64,000 bases of DNA, from assembly GCF_030373265.1 (NCBI RefSeq), contig NZ_JAUCZC010000008.1:1-64000 (forward strand), read 5' to 3'. The notes under the pieces are model-generated. The model ran no database searches. It saw nothing but the letters and a program-made list of their open reading frames with translations, and had not been told where the DNA came from. The translations under genes were made by a program, and so were the position numbers. Every line of letters starts with the position of its first letter. Within the stretch, counting starts at the first letter, position 1. Positions 41,857-52,129 of the stretch are shown piece by piece. Source of the stretch: Blastomonas sp. (GTDB taxonomy: Bacteria; Pseudomonadota; Alphaproteobacteria; Sphingomonadales; Sphingomonadaceae).

Positions 41857-44322
41857 TTATACGATGTAGCGATCCCAGCTGCCGTAGCGTTCGTGGACCG
41901 AACCCCTGCGGACGCTGAGCGCGATCAATGCCAGACCGATGACGATGTTCGCACCGGTATGGAGGGGGCTCGCTTCGAGCACGAATGGCGTCACCATCGC
42001 TGCGACGCCCAGGGGCACAAGGCCATAGCGGACCGCGCGCGCGACTTCGGCAGCCGCCAGCGAGATCACGGTCAGCGCCAGCAGCCCGATGACATGATCG
42101 GCATGGGCCATGGTGCCCTCTGCGCCAAAGGTCAGCCGCGTGAACGGCAACGTGGCGGCCAATATGCCGGCCAAAGCGAGGTTCCATGGCAGGTTGACCC
42201 CGCCGATCCACATGTCCTTGAGCACCACGCCTGCACCGCGGTCGAACTCGTCGGCGCGCGCGTCGCGCGGTCCCTCATCGGTGTCGCCGAACAGGAAGAC
42301 CCGCAACCACGACCGCCCCGCCTTCGCCCGCCGCCGGACGAATTGCAGCGTCGCGAGCAATTCATCGAGCGAATAGGGAATCTGGATCAGCATCGCCGCC
42401 GCGCCGATAAGCGTCAGCGTCGCCCAGGTGCCGATGACGATCGGCTGGATGATCACGAACAGGATCGAGACCACGCCAAGCGGCGCGATCATCAGCCCGA
42501 ACAGGAACACCAGCCAGGGCATGGTCCGCCAGCGCGCGCGCGATCCGATGATGCCGGTGACGATCTCGAGCGCATAAGTATAGCCGCCGAGCGCGGCATC
42601 GGGGATCGGGAAAGCTTCGGAGACCGATGAGGTGATCACCGCCTCGGTGCCGTTCTTGGAGGGGTCGTCGGGAAGGCCCGGGAAGAACGGATCCCAGACG
42701 CCATCGATCTGGCCGAGCTGATAGGCGGTGAGATAGCGCGCCACCAGCAGCCCGACCAGCGCCAGCAGGATGATCGGCACCCTCTGGGTCCAGTTGGACG
42801 GGTTGTAGCTCCATCCGGGCGGCACATCCGGCCCGGTCATCGCCGCGACCATCGATGTCCCGGGCTCGGGCCGTGTGCCCACCGCAAGTCCGAAGGCGAA
42901 CGCGCCGACCAACGTATCGGACAGGAAGGCGGCGGGATTGGTCGTCCAGAACAGGAACGGCACCGCCATGATGCCCGCAGCGACCGCAGCGCTGGCCCAG
43001 CGCGCCCAGGCCATGCGCCACGACAGCGAGAGCGTGGCGAAAATCATCAGCGCGGATCCCAGCCCGATCTCGGACCAGAACAGCGCCGGTTCTGCGACCT
43101 GGACGATAACCGGCTGCACCAGGATCCATAAGCCCAGCGCGATGTTGACGAAATGCGCCCAGCGGGTTTCGCGATGCGCCGCGCGCCGCCATGTCTCGTG
43201 GCGCGCACGCAGCGCTTCGGGGTCTTCGCCCACCTCCTCGGCCTCGGTCACAAAGGGCGGAACGGGGATCTTGTTGGCCTCGTACCATGCCGCCGGATCG
43301 TCCTTGAGCGTCTCCACGATGGCGGGCAGCTCGTCCGCCAGCCGATGCTTCGGCTGCCAATCCAGCAGTTCGCGGGCGCGGCTGGTGTCGATCGCATAAT
43401 GATCGCTGGCCATCTCGATCATGAACGGCTGAATGAACGGCCGTTCGCCCTGATCGATCGCATCGGGGATCAGGGGCTCGGCCTTGTCCTGCACCCAGGC
43501 CCCCAATTTGGCCGGGGTCGATGGCACGCGCAGCGTTTCCCAATCATCCTCGCCATGGATCAGACACCCCAGCCGGTCCTGCAGATCGTCATAGCCGATC
43601 GCGTCGCTCTCGCCGATCAGAATGACGGTTTCGCCTGCAAAGCTGGCACGGCGGTCGATGGTGCGGACAAAGGCGTCGATCATGTCGTCGCGGTGGACCA
43701 TCGCCTGCCCGGCATCGGTATCGCCCGAATACAGATGGCTCTGGAAATCGCGCTCGTAGATCCGCGCGATCTGGTTGGCGAAGGTCGGCACCGATGTGTT
43801 CGTGTCGTACAGCCCGGCCAGGTGCAGATAGACCACCGGAATGTCGCCGCGTTCCTCGCCGATCGCCTGCTCGGCCTTGGCCTTGGACTTGGGATAGGCC
43901 CAGCCCGGTTCGATCGGGCGGTCCTCGTCGATGCGCTCGCCGGGGCGGCCCGGCTTGTGGACCAGCATGGTGCCCGAATAGACGAACTGCTCGACGTGGA
44001 AGTCCTGCAGGGCGCGGACGAGATGGCGGCTGCCATCGACATTGACCGCCTGATATTGCGGCTTGTCCTCGCCGCTGAAGTCGAAAAACGCGGCCAGATG
44101 GACGACGCTGGCGATATCGCGGCCGTGTTCGGAGCCGATCTTGTCCAGCGCCTTTCGCACGCTGCTCTCGTCGGTCAGGTCGACTTCGAAGACCGGATAG
44201 TCGGTGTCGCCGGTCACCATATCGAGCCCGACGACCGAATAATCGCGCTGCAAAGCCTGCGCCAGCGACTTGCCGATGTTGCCGGCTGCACCGGTAATCA
44301 GAACGATTGGCTTGTTCGCCAT
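41857..44322 (-). CDS. NAD-dependent epimerase/dehydratase fused to SPW-type membrane domains
   Basis: 821 residues from ATG 44322 (MANKPIVLITGAAGNIGKSL). Residues 1-370 form an extended SDR: Rossmann GAAGNIG, and YPKSK as the Tyr-x-x-x-Lys catalytic pair. After a linker, about ten hydrophobic helices occupy 390-821. The first block (WAHFVNIALGLWILVQPVIV) and the last (HTGANIVIGLALIALSVRRG) have the SPW-repeat look. The enzyme is therefore tethered to the inner membrane, possibly acting on a lipid-linked or sugar substrate. The reading frame is continuous, so this is a real fusion. Confidence 0.85.
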   Translation of the reverse strand: MANKPIVLITGAAGNIGKSLAQALQRDYSVVGLDMVTGDTDYPVFEVDLTDESSVRKALDKIGSEHGRDIASVVHLAAFFDFSGEDKPQYQAVNVDGSRHLVRALQDFHVEQFVYSGTMLVHKPGRPGERIDEDRPIEPGWAYPKSKAKAEQAIGEERGDIPVVYLHLAGLYDTNTSVPTFANQIARIYERDFQSHLYSGDTDAGQAMVHRDDMIDAFVRTIDRRASFAGETVILIGESDAIGYDDLQDRLGCLIHGEDDWETLRVPSTPAKLGAWVQDKAEPLIPDAIDQGERPFIQPFMIEMASDHYAIDTSRARELLDWQPKHRLADELPAIVETLKDDPAAWYEANKIPVPPFVTEAEEVGEDPEALRARHETWRRAAHRETRWAHFVNIALGLWILVQPVIVQVAEPALFWSEIGLGSALMIFATLSLSWRMAWARWASAAVAAGIMAVPFLFWTTNPAAFLSDTLVGAFAFGLAVGTRPEPGTSMVAAMTGPDVPPGWSYNPSNWTQRVPIILLALVGLLVARYLTAYQLGQIDGVWDPFFPGLPDDPSKNGTEAVITSSVSEAFPIPDAALGGYTYALEIVTGIIGSRARWRTMPWLVFLFGLMIAPLGVVSILFVIIQPIVIGTWATLTLIGAAAMLIQIPYSLDELLATLQFVRRRAKAGRSWLRVFLFGDTDEGPRDARADEFDRGAGVVLKDMWIGGVNLPWNLALAGILAATLPFTRLTFGAEGTMAHADHVIGLLALTVISLAAAEVARAVRYGLVPLGVAAMVTPFVLEASPLHTGANIVIGLALIALSVRRGSVHERYGSWDRYIV

Positions 44323-44549
44323 CAATTTCCCCCGAAAGACTGGTCTGTTCGCCCGGCGATCAGGCAGGCGTGATCGGCCGAGCCGCGCTGCGCCGGTGTT
44401 CAGGGCATTTACTGTTAACGCCGCGGTTCGTTGCCGAGCCCGCCAATTTCCTGCACGAACGAGCGGAAACATGCGCCGCGGGCTGGCATTGCCGCGCCGC
44501 ATCGCCCATCAGGGCACCCAAGCCTCAGCCGCCCAAGGAACGATGCCTT

Positions 44550-44996
44550 ATGCCCATTCTGGTCGATGCCGACGCCTGCCCGGTCAAGGACGAGATCTAC
44601 CGCGTCGCTTTACGCCACGGCGTTTCGGTCATGATCGTCAGCAACAGCCCGATCCGGGTGCCCGACCACCCGCTGATCGGGCGCACGGTGGTGGGCGACG
44701 CATTCGACGCCGCCGACGACTGGATCGCCGAGCGCGCCGATGCAAAGACCGTGGTGATCACCGCAGACATCCTGCTCGCCGACCGCTGCATCAAGCAGGG
44801 GTCGGTGGTGCTGTCTCCCACCGGCAAGCCGTTCACCGCCAACTCGATCGGCAGCGCGATCGCGACCCGCGCGATCATGGCGGATCTGCGCGCAGGCGGC
44901 GACATCATCGGAGGCCCCGCACCCTTCAGCAAGGCCGACCGGTCGCGGTTCCTGCAGGCGCTGGACGAGACGCTGGTCCGGCTCAAGCGGCTCTGA
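44550..44996 (+). CDS. yaiI: YaiI/YqxD family protein (DUF188, PIN-like)
   Basis: 148 residues from ATG 44550. The hallmark start PILVDADACPVKDEIYRVAL and later VVITADILLADRCIKQGSVV and PFTANSIGSAIATRAIMADL identify the DUF188 family. The conserved Asp residues suggest a PIN-like nuclease fold, but no activity is established to my knowledge. It is divergent from the epimerase fusion gene. Confidence 0.93.
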   Translation: MPILVDADACPVKDEIYRVALRHGVSVMIVSNSPIRVPDHPLIGRTVVGDAFDAADDWIAERADAKTVVITADILLADRCIKQGSVVLSPTGKPFTANSIGSAIATRAIMADLRAGGDIIGGPAPFSKADRSRFLQALDETLVRLKRL

Positions 44997-45020
44997 TGAT
45001 CGCGAGCTTGTTCCGCAGTC

Positions 45021-47474
45021 TCAGTTGCCCCCGTCGCCGATCGGCATTCCCGGCGGAACCGGAACGCGCGCCTTCTCACTGGCCAGCGCCACGCCCAGCG
45101 CCTCGCGGTCGCTGAGCAGCCGCGCGGTCGAAAGCGCCCAGGCACGGTCGGCCGGATCGGCAAAACGGCGTGCGCCCTGCGCCTGTGCCCAGTCCTGCAG
45201 CGCCTGATCGATCCGGCTCGATGCCTCGGTCCCCGTGGCAGGATCGCGTGCAGCCCTGGCGAGCGACAGCACGATCCGCGTGCCCAGCGCGCGCCTTACG
45301 GCAGCCAGATGCGCATCACCTGCCGGGGCATCGGCCAGCGCCAGCAGTCGCTGCACGATCCCATGCGCCCCAGGGCTCGCAGGATCGGCGCGGTGCTGCT
45401 GCGTCATCCGTGCCAGCCTTTCAGGGGCAAGCAGCGCGTTCAGCGTGACCTGCGCCGCGACCTCGGATGCGGAGAGCGGATCGAAGGCCGCAGCGCCCGC
45501 CATCGGCATGATCTCGATCTCGGTCTGGCGATCGCTATCCCCCGAGAACCCGGCGGACAGCTGCAACACCAGCGGAGCGGGAATGTCGAGCACGGCGGGC
45601 TGCAACGTCGCCATCAGTGCATCGAGCGCGCGCAGCTGTTCGGCTGGAGCCACCGCCGCGGTCGCGCCATCGCCCTGCCCCGCCACCGTATATTCCGAAT
45701 ACATCCCGCCGAGCAGCTTGGCCGCCGCCTCGACCTGATAGCGGTGCACCAGCCAGATCGGCACGAACTTGCGGCGCAGATTGGCCACCGGCTCGCCCGC
45801 AGCCAGCGCCGCCGGTCCGAACCGCGCAACCGCCGCGGCGCGCACCTGCATCATCCGGTCGAGCTCGGCCACCGGGTCGGCACCGTCGTCCCACAGGCTG
45901 CCCCAGGGCTGGCTGGCCGAGGCCGTGCGGGCGTTCTCGTCCGCGACAAAGCGCTGGCCCTGACGCGCTGCCTCGCTCGCTTTCGTCATCGCCGCAGCAT
46001 CGGGATCGCCGCTCACCGGATCGCCATACAGCCAGTCGATCGCATACGCGTCCCAGCGGCCTAGCCCCACGCCATAGGCATCGGACAGATCGGGCACGCC
46101 ATCCTTCAGCCCGATGCGCGGCGCGGGATAATCCATCACCGAAGCCCGGTCCTGCGTGCTGCCGGCGAAATTGTGCAGCAGCCCCAAAGCATGACCGATC
46201 TCGTGCGCGGACAGCTGGCGGATGCGCGCCAGCGCCACCTCCGCGGGATCGTTGGGACCGCCGGTGCCGGTCTTGTCCGCGCCGACCAGCCCTTCATAGA
46301 TCAGCATGTCCTGCCGCACGCGCAGCGAGCCGAGCAGCACCGCGCCCTTCAAGATCTCGCCGGTGCGCGGATCGGTCACCGCATAGCCATAAGACCAGCC
46401 GCGTGTCGCGCGGTTGACCCAGTTGACGACGTTGTAGCGCATGTCGAGCGGATCGGCGCCTTCGGGCAGGATCTCGACCTGATAGGCATCGATATAGCCC
46501 GCCGCCTCGAACGCGGTCTTCCACCACAAGGCGCCTTCGAGCAAAGCGGTGCGGATCGGCTCGGGCGCGGCATTGTCGATATAGAACTTGATCGGCTTGC
46601 GCACCCGCGAGCGCGGCGCGGTGGGATCGGTCCGCTCGAGCCGGAAGCGGTTGGCGAGATTCTGGACGATCTGGCCGCCCAAGGGCGCGGAAAAATCGAG
46701 GATCTGGGTGGCAAAACTGCCACCGCGCGGATCGAACGCGCGCGGCACATAGCCGGCCTGCGGCAAGGCGATGAGGCTGTGGCGTACAACCAGCGTCACC
46801 TGCCGCGAATCGGGCGCGATGTTGCGCACCTCCGGCCCCGGGGTTTCGCTGGCATAGGTCTGCCGCGCCTCGAACTCGAGGTTCATCGGGAACGCGCGCA
46901 CGGCGGCGGGATCCGCGGCGCTCAATGCATCGACAAGCTTCCATCCCTTTTCGCCGCTCGAGTTGAGCTGGCCGATGACGTTGCGGGTATCGCGCGCCAG
47001 GAACGGCGCGACATCGACCAGCAGCCGGCCGTCGGGCGCATCGATCGCATCACCCAGCCACAGCATCGAGGTCGCAAAGGCGTTGGCGGCGGCGGCCTGT
47101 TCGGATGGCGAACCGGCGCTGGCGCGGAAGCGCGGATTCTCGAGCTCGAACGACACCTTCTTGCCCATCCGCCGGATCAGCAGGATCTGCGCCGGTCCCG
47201 GCTGTGCACGATCAAGCCCGATTGGCGCCGAGCCCAGGCCGGTACGCAGCGCGGTGGTGTAGAGCATCCGCGCGACCACGCCGTCGGCGCCTGCAGCGGG
47301 AATCGAGAGCAGGATACGCCCGGACGTCTGGTCGACATGCACCGGATACAGCCCGTCGCGCTTTTCGGTCCCGGCATAGGGGTTCGACGCAGCGGCAGCA
47401 GGCGGCGCGGCGAAGGCCTGCGGCGTGGAAAGGACAGCCGCAAGGCCCAGCGTAAGTGCAAGTGTTCGGTTCAT
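45021..47474 (-). CDS. Exported zinc-dependent metalloprotease (DUF5117/DUF4953 type)
   Basis: 817 residues with a signal peptide (MNRTLALTLGLAAVLSTPQA, cut near FA-A). The central part carries a metzincin-like zinc site SAHEIGHALGLLHNFAGS (HExxHxxGxxHN). The regions before it (GLYPVHVDQTSGRILLSIPA and KFYIDNAAPEPIRTALLEGA) match the large exported metalloproteases annotated DUF5117/DUF4953. Periplasmic or surface; substrate unknown. Stand-alone gene on the minus strand. Confidence 0.92.
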   Translation of the reverse strand: MNRTLALTLGLAAVLSTPQAFAAPPAAAASNPYAGTEKRDGLYPVHVDQTSGRILLSIPAAGADGVVARMLYTTALRTGLGSAPIGLDRAQPGPAQILLIRRMGKKVSFELENPRFRASAGSPSEQAAAANAFATSMLWLGDAIDAPDGRLLVDVAPFLARDTRNVIGQLNSSGEKGWKLVDALSAADPAAVRAFPMNLEFEARQTYASETPGPEVRNIAPDSRQVTLVVRHSLIALPQAGYVPRAFDPRGGSFATQILDFSAPLGGQIVQNLANRFRLERTDPTAPRSRVRKPIKFYIDNAAPEPIRTALLEGALWWKTAFEAAGYIDAYQVEILPEGADPLDMRYNVVNWVNRATRGWSYGYAVTDPRTGEILKGAVLLGSLRVRQDMLIYEGLVGADKTGTGGPNDPAEVALARIRQLSAHEIGHALGLLHNFAGSTQDRASVMDYPAPRIGLKDGVPDLSDAYGVGLGRWDAYAIDWLYGDPVSGDPDAAAMTKASEAARQGQRFVADENARTASASQPWGSLWDDGADPVAELDRMMQVRAAAVARFGPAALAAGEPVANLRRKFVPIWLVHRYQVEAAAKLLGGMYSEYTVAGQGDGATAAVAPAEQLRALDALMATLQPAVLDIPAPLVLQLSAGFSGDSDRQTEIEIMPMAGAAAFDPLSASEVAAQVTLNALLAPERLARMTQQHRADPASPGAHGIVQRLLALADAPAGDAHLAAVRRALGTRIVLSLARAARDPATGTEASSRIDQALQDWAQAQGARRFADPADRAWALSTARLLSDREALGVALASEKARVPVPPGMPIGDGGN

Positions 47475-47564
47475 TGGACCCCCAGTCTTTGGGTAAGACT
47501 AGGGGCCAATGATGCTGGCGGGCAAGCGGCTTTTGCCACGGGCCTGAAGCCAGACAGGCAGACC

Positions 47565-48200
47565 TTACTGGCCAACCGGCGCAGCGGCCACGGGCGGATC
47601 GGTTGCAACCGCTGTCGCAGCGGCTGCGGCTGCGGCTGCGCCGACGACCATCGGTGCAGGTTCGGCCGATTTGGCAAAGGACAGCGGCACATCCTCCTGG
47701 ACGAAGCCCGTGACCGAGCTGCCTGCAGGGATGACCGCGCTGGTGCCGGTCAGGAAAAACCCTGCCACCGGCAGCAGCACCACGGCTCCGACGACGCCGG
47801 CGGTGCCGGTCACGCCCTTGTCGTCACTTGCACCCGACAGCCGGATCTGGCGGCCGTTGACGGTGGTGTAGAGCATCCGCACCTCGATTGCCCCCGATTT
47901 GCCCCACATGCCCTTGTTGCGCACGCTGGTGATTTCACCCGTCGCCGGGCTGCCCACCGGAATCACCGTCACACCGTTGACCATGACGGGCTCGGCCACT
48001 TCGAGGTTGAAGCGGTCGCCCACCCGCAGCTTCTTGCCCTTGGTGGTCAGTTCGGTCAGCGTCTTGAGCGGAACCGACGTGCCAGCGCGCAGCGTCGGGC
48101 GTTCCTCCGCCCCGATCGTCATCGCCTCCTGAGCGAACACCGGCGCCGAAACGGTCGCGGCCAGAAGCGCTAATGACACACTATATGCTAAATTTTTCAT
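47565..48200 (-). CDS. Exported hypothetical protein
   Basis: 211 residues with a signal peptide (MKNLAYSVSLALLAATVSAP, cut near FA-Q). The mature part is strand-rich (RAGTSVPLKTLTELTTKGKK, then LRVGDRFNLEVAEPVMVNGV) with one hydrophobic Gly/Val stretch (VVGAVVLLPVAGFFLTGTSA) and an Ala/Pro-rich tail. A related layout occurs in sphingomonad periplasmic proteins I cannot name. No catalytic motif seen. The 129-bp gap to the PepSY gene holds nothing recognisable. Confidence 0.75.
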   Translation of the reverse strand: MKNLAYSVSLALLAATVSAPVFAQEAMTIGAEERPTLRAGTSVPLKTLTELTTKGKKLRVGDRFNLEVAEPVMVNGVTVIPVGSPATGEITSVRNKGMWGKSGAIEVRMLYTTVNGRQIRLSGASDDKGVTGTAGVVGAVVLLPVAGFFLTGTSAVIPAGSSVTGFVQEDVPLSFAKSAEPAPMVVGAAAAAAAATAVATDPPVAAAPVGQ

Positions 48201-48329
48201 TAATTTTCCCCTGCCTTTTCAATTGGCTAGCTGGAGATGCCGATAGTCGCAGGATCTGTCAAACGCCTTCTAAGCCAAATCGGGGCGACTTGGTTTTCAC
48301 GGCGGGCAGACGAGGGGCGATCGGCCAGA

Positions 48330-49871
48330 TCATCGGCCCCGTGCCCGCCTGCGCCGTCGGTCGAGCACCAGCCCGATGCCGGCCATGAAACCCAGCAGCA
48401 ACAGCACGAACACGCCCACCACAACGTTCAGCCCGACCCGGCCGATCGGGAACAGGAAGTTCCATTTGTGGACGAAACTGAAGATGTACCGCTCGGGCTT
48501 TTGCCAGTCCTCGGTGCGATCGGCGAGGACGCCGGTGGTGGTGTCGACGAACAAGGTCGCGTTGACCGGCGCGCTATAATCGATCCGCCACACCGGGAGG
48601 CGCTTGTTGCGGAAATCATAATCCGGGCCAAAGCGGGTGACGACCTCCATGCTCTTGATCGCGCTGTCGGGTGCGCCGCTGAACCTGCGCCCCAAAGCGG
48701 TCGCCAACGCCTTGTCGCCCTGCGCCCAGGGCTTGCCGGTGGCGGCATCGATATAGAGCGCAGGGCCGGTGGGGCTGACCCCGTCGAACCGCGCATTGCG
48801 GATCGCGGTGTCGCCCATCGGCATCGTGTGCCCTGCATGCGCGCTGTGGTCGTGCTCGCCCTTGGGCATCGCGCCCTTGGGCTGGGCGAGACCCAGCCGG
48901 TAGAGCGGGCGGCCATCGGGGGCTTCGACCAGCGAGAGCGCATTGACGTCCAACCCGGCGGCGATCTCGGCCCAGTCACGCTCGATCGGATAGCGCGCGT
49001 TCGCCACATCGACCGGCGGCGACATCCGCATCTGGCTGGTCGGCACCTCGATGGCGGATTGCACGAGATGGATGATCCCGCTGATCGAGAACATCAGCAA
49101 AGGCAGCGCAAGCACATAGCCCATCGCCCGGTGCCAGCCCTTCGATCCCGCCAGACGTTTGCCGCGCCGGATCGCGATGAGCAACAATATGCCGGTCACC
49201 GCCAGCGCGGCGAGACTGCCGACCATCGCGGTGATCACGATCACCCGCAGCCAGTCGAGCCCCGGCGGCACCCATTCCCAGCTGTGCAGCCAGCGAAACA
49301 CCTTCTGCATCCGCGTCTTGGTGAGGTTGTTGACCGCAGCGAGGCTACTCGTTTCGGTATGCACATAGGCGGTCAGCCGGTCATCCCCTGCAAACCGCAC
49401 CCGCCACACCGGCAGCAGCCGGTTGACCCACGGGTAGTCCGCATCGAACTTTGTCTGGTGGACGATCTCGGCGACCGGGCGCTGGTCCTTGAGGTAGTGC
49501 CGCGCGATGAACTCGGCCTGGCGGGAGTCGTATCCTGCCTGCTCTGCCCCACTATCGAGCGCAAAATAGCGACGCGGCGCTGCAGGCGCCTCGGTCACCT
49601 GCAGCAGGTTGGCTTGCCTGCCGACCACCACCTTGACCGCAGTGGCCTTGGCGATGCCTGCCTTAGCCAGCACGGCTTCCACCGGCTGCGCGGCGGACAT
49701 ATCGACGCTGCGCATCGGCGGCATGAACTCGGCCTGTTGCGGGCCGAACAGCACCATGACGATATGCGCGAGCCCCGAGAGCCCCCAGATGAAAAGGCTG
49801 ATGCCGCCGATCAGCGCCAGCCATTGATGCTTGCTCATCGACCATCGGCCAAGCTTGGGACGGTTTGCCAT
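48330..49871 (-). CDS. PepSY-TM domain inner-membrane protein
   Basis: 513 residues with about four membrane helices (QWLALIGGISLFIWGLSGLA, VIVITAMVGSLAALAVTGIL, VLALPLLMFSISGIIHLVQS and a C-terminal VVVGVFVLLLLGFMAGIGLV) and long periplasmic loops with PepSY-like segments (LPVWRVRFAGDDRLTAYVHT and LPVWRIDYSAPVNATLFVDT). A His/Met-rich stretch, EHDHSAHAGHTMPMGD, suggests copper contact. It starts 24 bp after the TonB-receptor gene, so it shares an operon. Such proteins are often reductases or partners of metal uptake. Confidence 0.9.
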   Translation of the reverse strand: MANRPKLGRWSMSKHQWLALIGGISLFIWGLSGLAHIVMVLFGPQQAEFMPPMRSVDMSAAQPVEAVLAKAGIAKATAVKVVVGRQANLLQVTEAPAAPRRYFALDSGAEQAGYDSRQAEFIARHYLKDQRPVAEIVHQTKFDADYPWVNRLLPVWRVRFAGDDRLTAYVHTETSSLAAVNNLTKTRMQKVFRWLHSWEWVPPGLDWLRVIVITAMVGSLAALAVTGILLLIAIRRGKRLAGSKGWHRAMGYVLALPLLMFSISGIIHLVQSAIEVPTSQMRMSPPVDVANARYPIERDWAEIAAGLDVNALSLVEAPDGRPLYRLGLAQPKGAMPKGEHDHSAHAGHTMPMGDTAIRNARFDGVSPTGPALYIDAATGKPWAQGDKALATALGRRFSGAPDSAIKSMEVVTRFGPDYDFRNKRLPVWRIDYSAPVNATLFVDTTTGVLADRTEDWQKPERYIFSFVHKWNFLFPIGRVGLNVVVGVFVLLLLGFMAGIGLVLDRRRRRARGR

Positions 49872-49895
49872 GATGCTGTTCTCCTTGTCCGTTGC

Positions 49896-52031
49896 TCAGA
49901 ATTGCGCGGTGAGGCCGCCATAGATCGCGCGTCCGACCCCGGGCGTGTAGATCGCGGCGCGCTCGAGCGACTGGTTGGCGTTGGTGGCGACGTTGGAGAT
50001 GAACACGGTGTCGAACAGATTTTCGACCGATCCGAACAGCTTCACGCCGGGCAGCACATCGACGCCGGCGGTCAGCCCGACCAGCTCGTATCCCGGCGCG
50101 CGTTCGGTGTTGCTGAAATCCGCCCAGGGGCCGTCGAACACCCAGCGCAGATTGGCCGAGACGTACCATCTGTCCTTCTGCTCGAACCGCGCTTCGGACA
50201 CGAACACATGGCGCGGGACGCCCGCAAGCTGGTTGTCGCCATAGGTCGCGTCATCATCGAAGCGGAAGTCGTTGAAGGTGTACGCGCCGCGCAGTGTGAG
50301 CGCCTGTCCCCGCGCCGCCAGCACATCGCGCGCGACATAGACGTCGAGCCCCAGCTCCACGCCCTGGTGGATGGTCCTGTCGGCATTGGCGGTGAACGAG
50401 ACGAAGCCGTTGGCACCCGGCACGCCGAAGTCGAGGAACTCGTTCTCCACCTCGCTGCGATACAGCGACACGTCCCAAGCGACGAAGTCCGCCTGGCCGC
50501 GGCTGCCGATCTCAAAGGTGGTCGCACGCTGTTCCTTGAGCGGCGCGAACGGCAGCGCGCCGCCCGAGGTCAGGTCGGCCAGCGTGGGCGGTTCGAAGCT
50601 GCGGTTGATGTTGCCGTAAAGCTGGGCGGTGTCGGAAAGCTGATAGAGCAGCCCGAAGCGCGGGCTGAACTGTTCGTATTCGCCGCGGCCCGAGACATCG
50701 CCCAGCGCGGCATCCACATCGCGCACCACCTTGACGAATTGCCCGCCGGCGATCGCGGTCAGACGGCTGGTGAGGCCGAGCTCGAACTGGCCGAACGCGG
50801 TGAGGTTGGTCGAATCCTGATCGGATTGGCTGACCAGCCCAGCACGCTCCCCGTTCAGGTTGCGGTGCCGCCGCGCGAGCGTGTCGCCCTGCGCGTAGCT
50901 GCCGCCCAGCGTCCAGCGGCTGGTGGCATCGCCAAGCAGCGTGACCTCGCCGAGCGCGCGCAGCGACACGCCGAACTCGTTCTCCTTCTGGTCGATGATC
51001 CCGGCAAAGCGGGTGATCGCATGGTCGAGCTTGCGCCGCGCATACCAGCTGCCGATCTCCAGCGTGCTGCTGCCCAAAGTGATCGCGGTGAGGTTGGAGA
51101 GCCGTAGCACATCGAGATTGCGGTCCCAGTCGTCGGCGACCGGCCCCGGATCGAGCACCGTCACCGGACCGCCGGGGCGGAACGGCCCCACGGTGACCGG
51201 ACGCCCCGCCGCGCGCGGATTGGCCAGCGCATCGGCCAGACGCAGCGAGCCGTTCAACTCGAAATTGTCGCTGAGCGCGGTGACGTAGAACCGCGTTTCG
51301 ACCGTGTCGCTGAGCTTGAAGCCGATATTGCCATGGCCATAGAGGCTGCGGACATCCGAGTGCTCGCGAAAGCCGTTATCGCGAAGACCGGTGAGCCCGA
51401 TGTAATAATCGGTGCTGCCCGAGACCCCCGAGGCGCTGACATTGCCGCGCAGCGTGTTGAAGCTACCGCCCTCGATGCGCCCTGCAAAGTTCGAGCGCGC
51501 GGTGCGCCCGGTGGGCGAGACGATGTTGACCGCGCCGCCCAGTGACGCTGCACCAAACTGCAGGCCATTGGCGCCCTTGAACACCTCGAGATAGCGGATG
51601 GTGAGCGGGTCGATTTCCTGGAACTCGGTCGATCCGCTCGCGCGGCTGATCGGAACGCCATCGCGCAGCACGGTGAGGCCGCGCCGCTCGAAGCCCGAAT
51701 TGAGGCCGGAACCGCGGATCGAGATTCGCGATTCGCGCTGGGCGCTGGTGTCGGCGAAAACGCCGGGCGTGAAGATCAGCACATCGCCGATGCTCTGGGC
51801 GAAATCTTCAGCGAACACGGTGTCCTCGACCAGACCGACGCCGCCGGGGACGCGCTCCAGCCGTTGTCGCGCTTCCTCGACGGTGGGCGACGTCGCCGTG
51901 CCGGGCGCGCTGGCGGTGACGACGATGACGGGTTCGGTGCGCTGGCCGACGCCCTGGGCCAAGGCGGGAGACACGATCACGAGCGAGGCGCCGCCCAGCA
52001 GGGCGGCGCGCAGAATTGCGTGGATTTTCAT
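49896..52031 (-). CDS. TonB-dependent outer membrane receptor
   Basis: 711 residues from ATG 52031 with a signal peptide (MKIHAILRAALLGGASLVIV). The plug domain (SIGDVLIFTPGVFADTSAQR, then SRISIRGSGLNSGFERRGLT) is followed by a 22-strand barrel ending in a final Phe (AIYGGLTAQF). A TonB box-like PVIVVTA follows the signal. Sited between a DUF2946 gene and a PepSY gene, it is probably a metal or metallophore receptor, with copper more likely than iron given the neighbours. Confidence 0.93.
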   Translation of the reverse strand: MKIHAILRAALLGGASLVIVSPALAQGVGQRTEPVIVVTASAPGTATSPTVEEARQRLERVPGGVGLVEDTVFAEDFAQSIGDVLIFTPGVFADTSAQRESRISIRGSGLNSGFERRGLTVLRDGVPISRASGSTEFQEIDPLTIRYLEVFKGANGLQFGAASLGGAVNIVSPTGRTARSNFAGRIEGGSFNTLRGNVSASGVSGSTDYYIGLTGLRDNGFREHSDVRSLYGHGNIGFKLSDTVETRFYVTALSDNFELNGSLRLADALANPRAAGRPVTVGPFRPGGPVTVLDPGPVADDWDRNLDVLRLSNLTAITLGSSTLEIGSWYARRKLDHAITRFAGIIDQKENEFGVSLRALGEVTLLGDATSRWTLGGSYAQGDTLARRHRNLNGERAGLVSQSDQDSTNLTAFGQFELGLTSRLTAIAGGQFVKVVRDVDAALGDVSGRGEYEQFSPRFGLLYQLSDTAQLYGNINRSFEPPTLADLTSGGALPFAPLKEQRATTFEIGSRGQADFVAWDVSLYRSEVENEFLDFGVPGANGFVSFTANADRTIHQGVELGLDVYVARDVLAARGQALTLRGAYTFNDFRFDDDATYGDNQLAGVPRHVFVSEARFEQKDRWYVSANLRWVFDGPWADFSNTERAPGYELVGLTAGVDVLPGVKLFGSVENLFDTVFISNVATNANQSLERAAIYTPGVGRAIYGGLTAQF

Positions 52032-52129
52032 GGGTATATACGTCCCTGAACGGGGAATGGAATGGCAGCAGCCGGTGCTACGCGCCGGATGGTCCGGCAC
52101 GCAGGATCAGCGCTGCAGCGTCAATGGGT

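Noticed and set aside
48237-51107. 956-codon plus-strand frame opposite the PepSY and TonB-receptor genes
   Set aside because: Long open frame caused by high GC; the minus strand carries signal peptides, membrane helices and receptor motifs.
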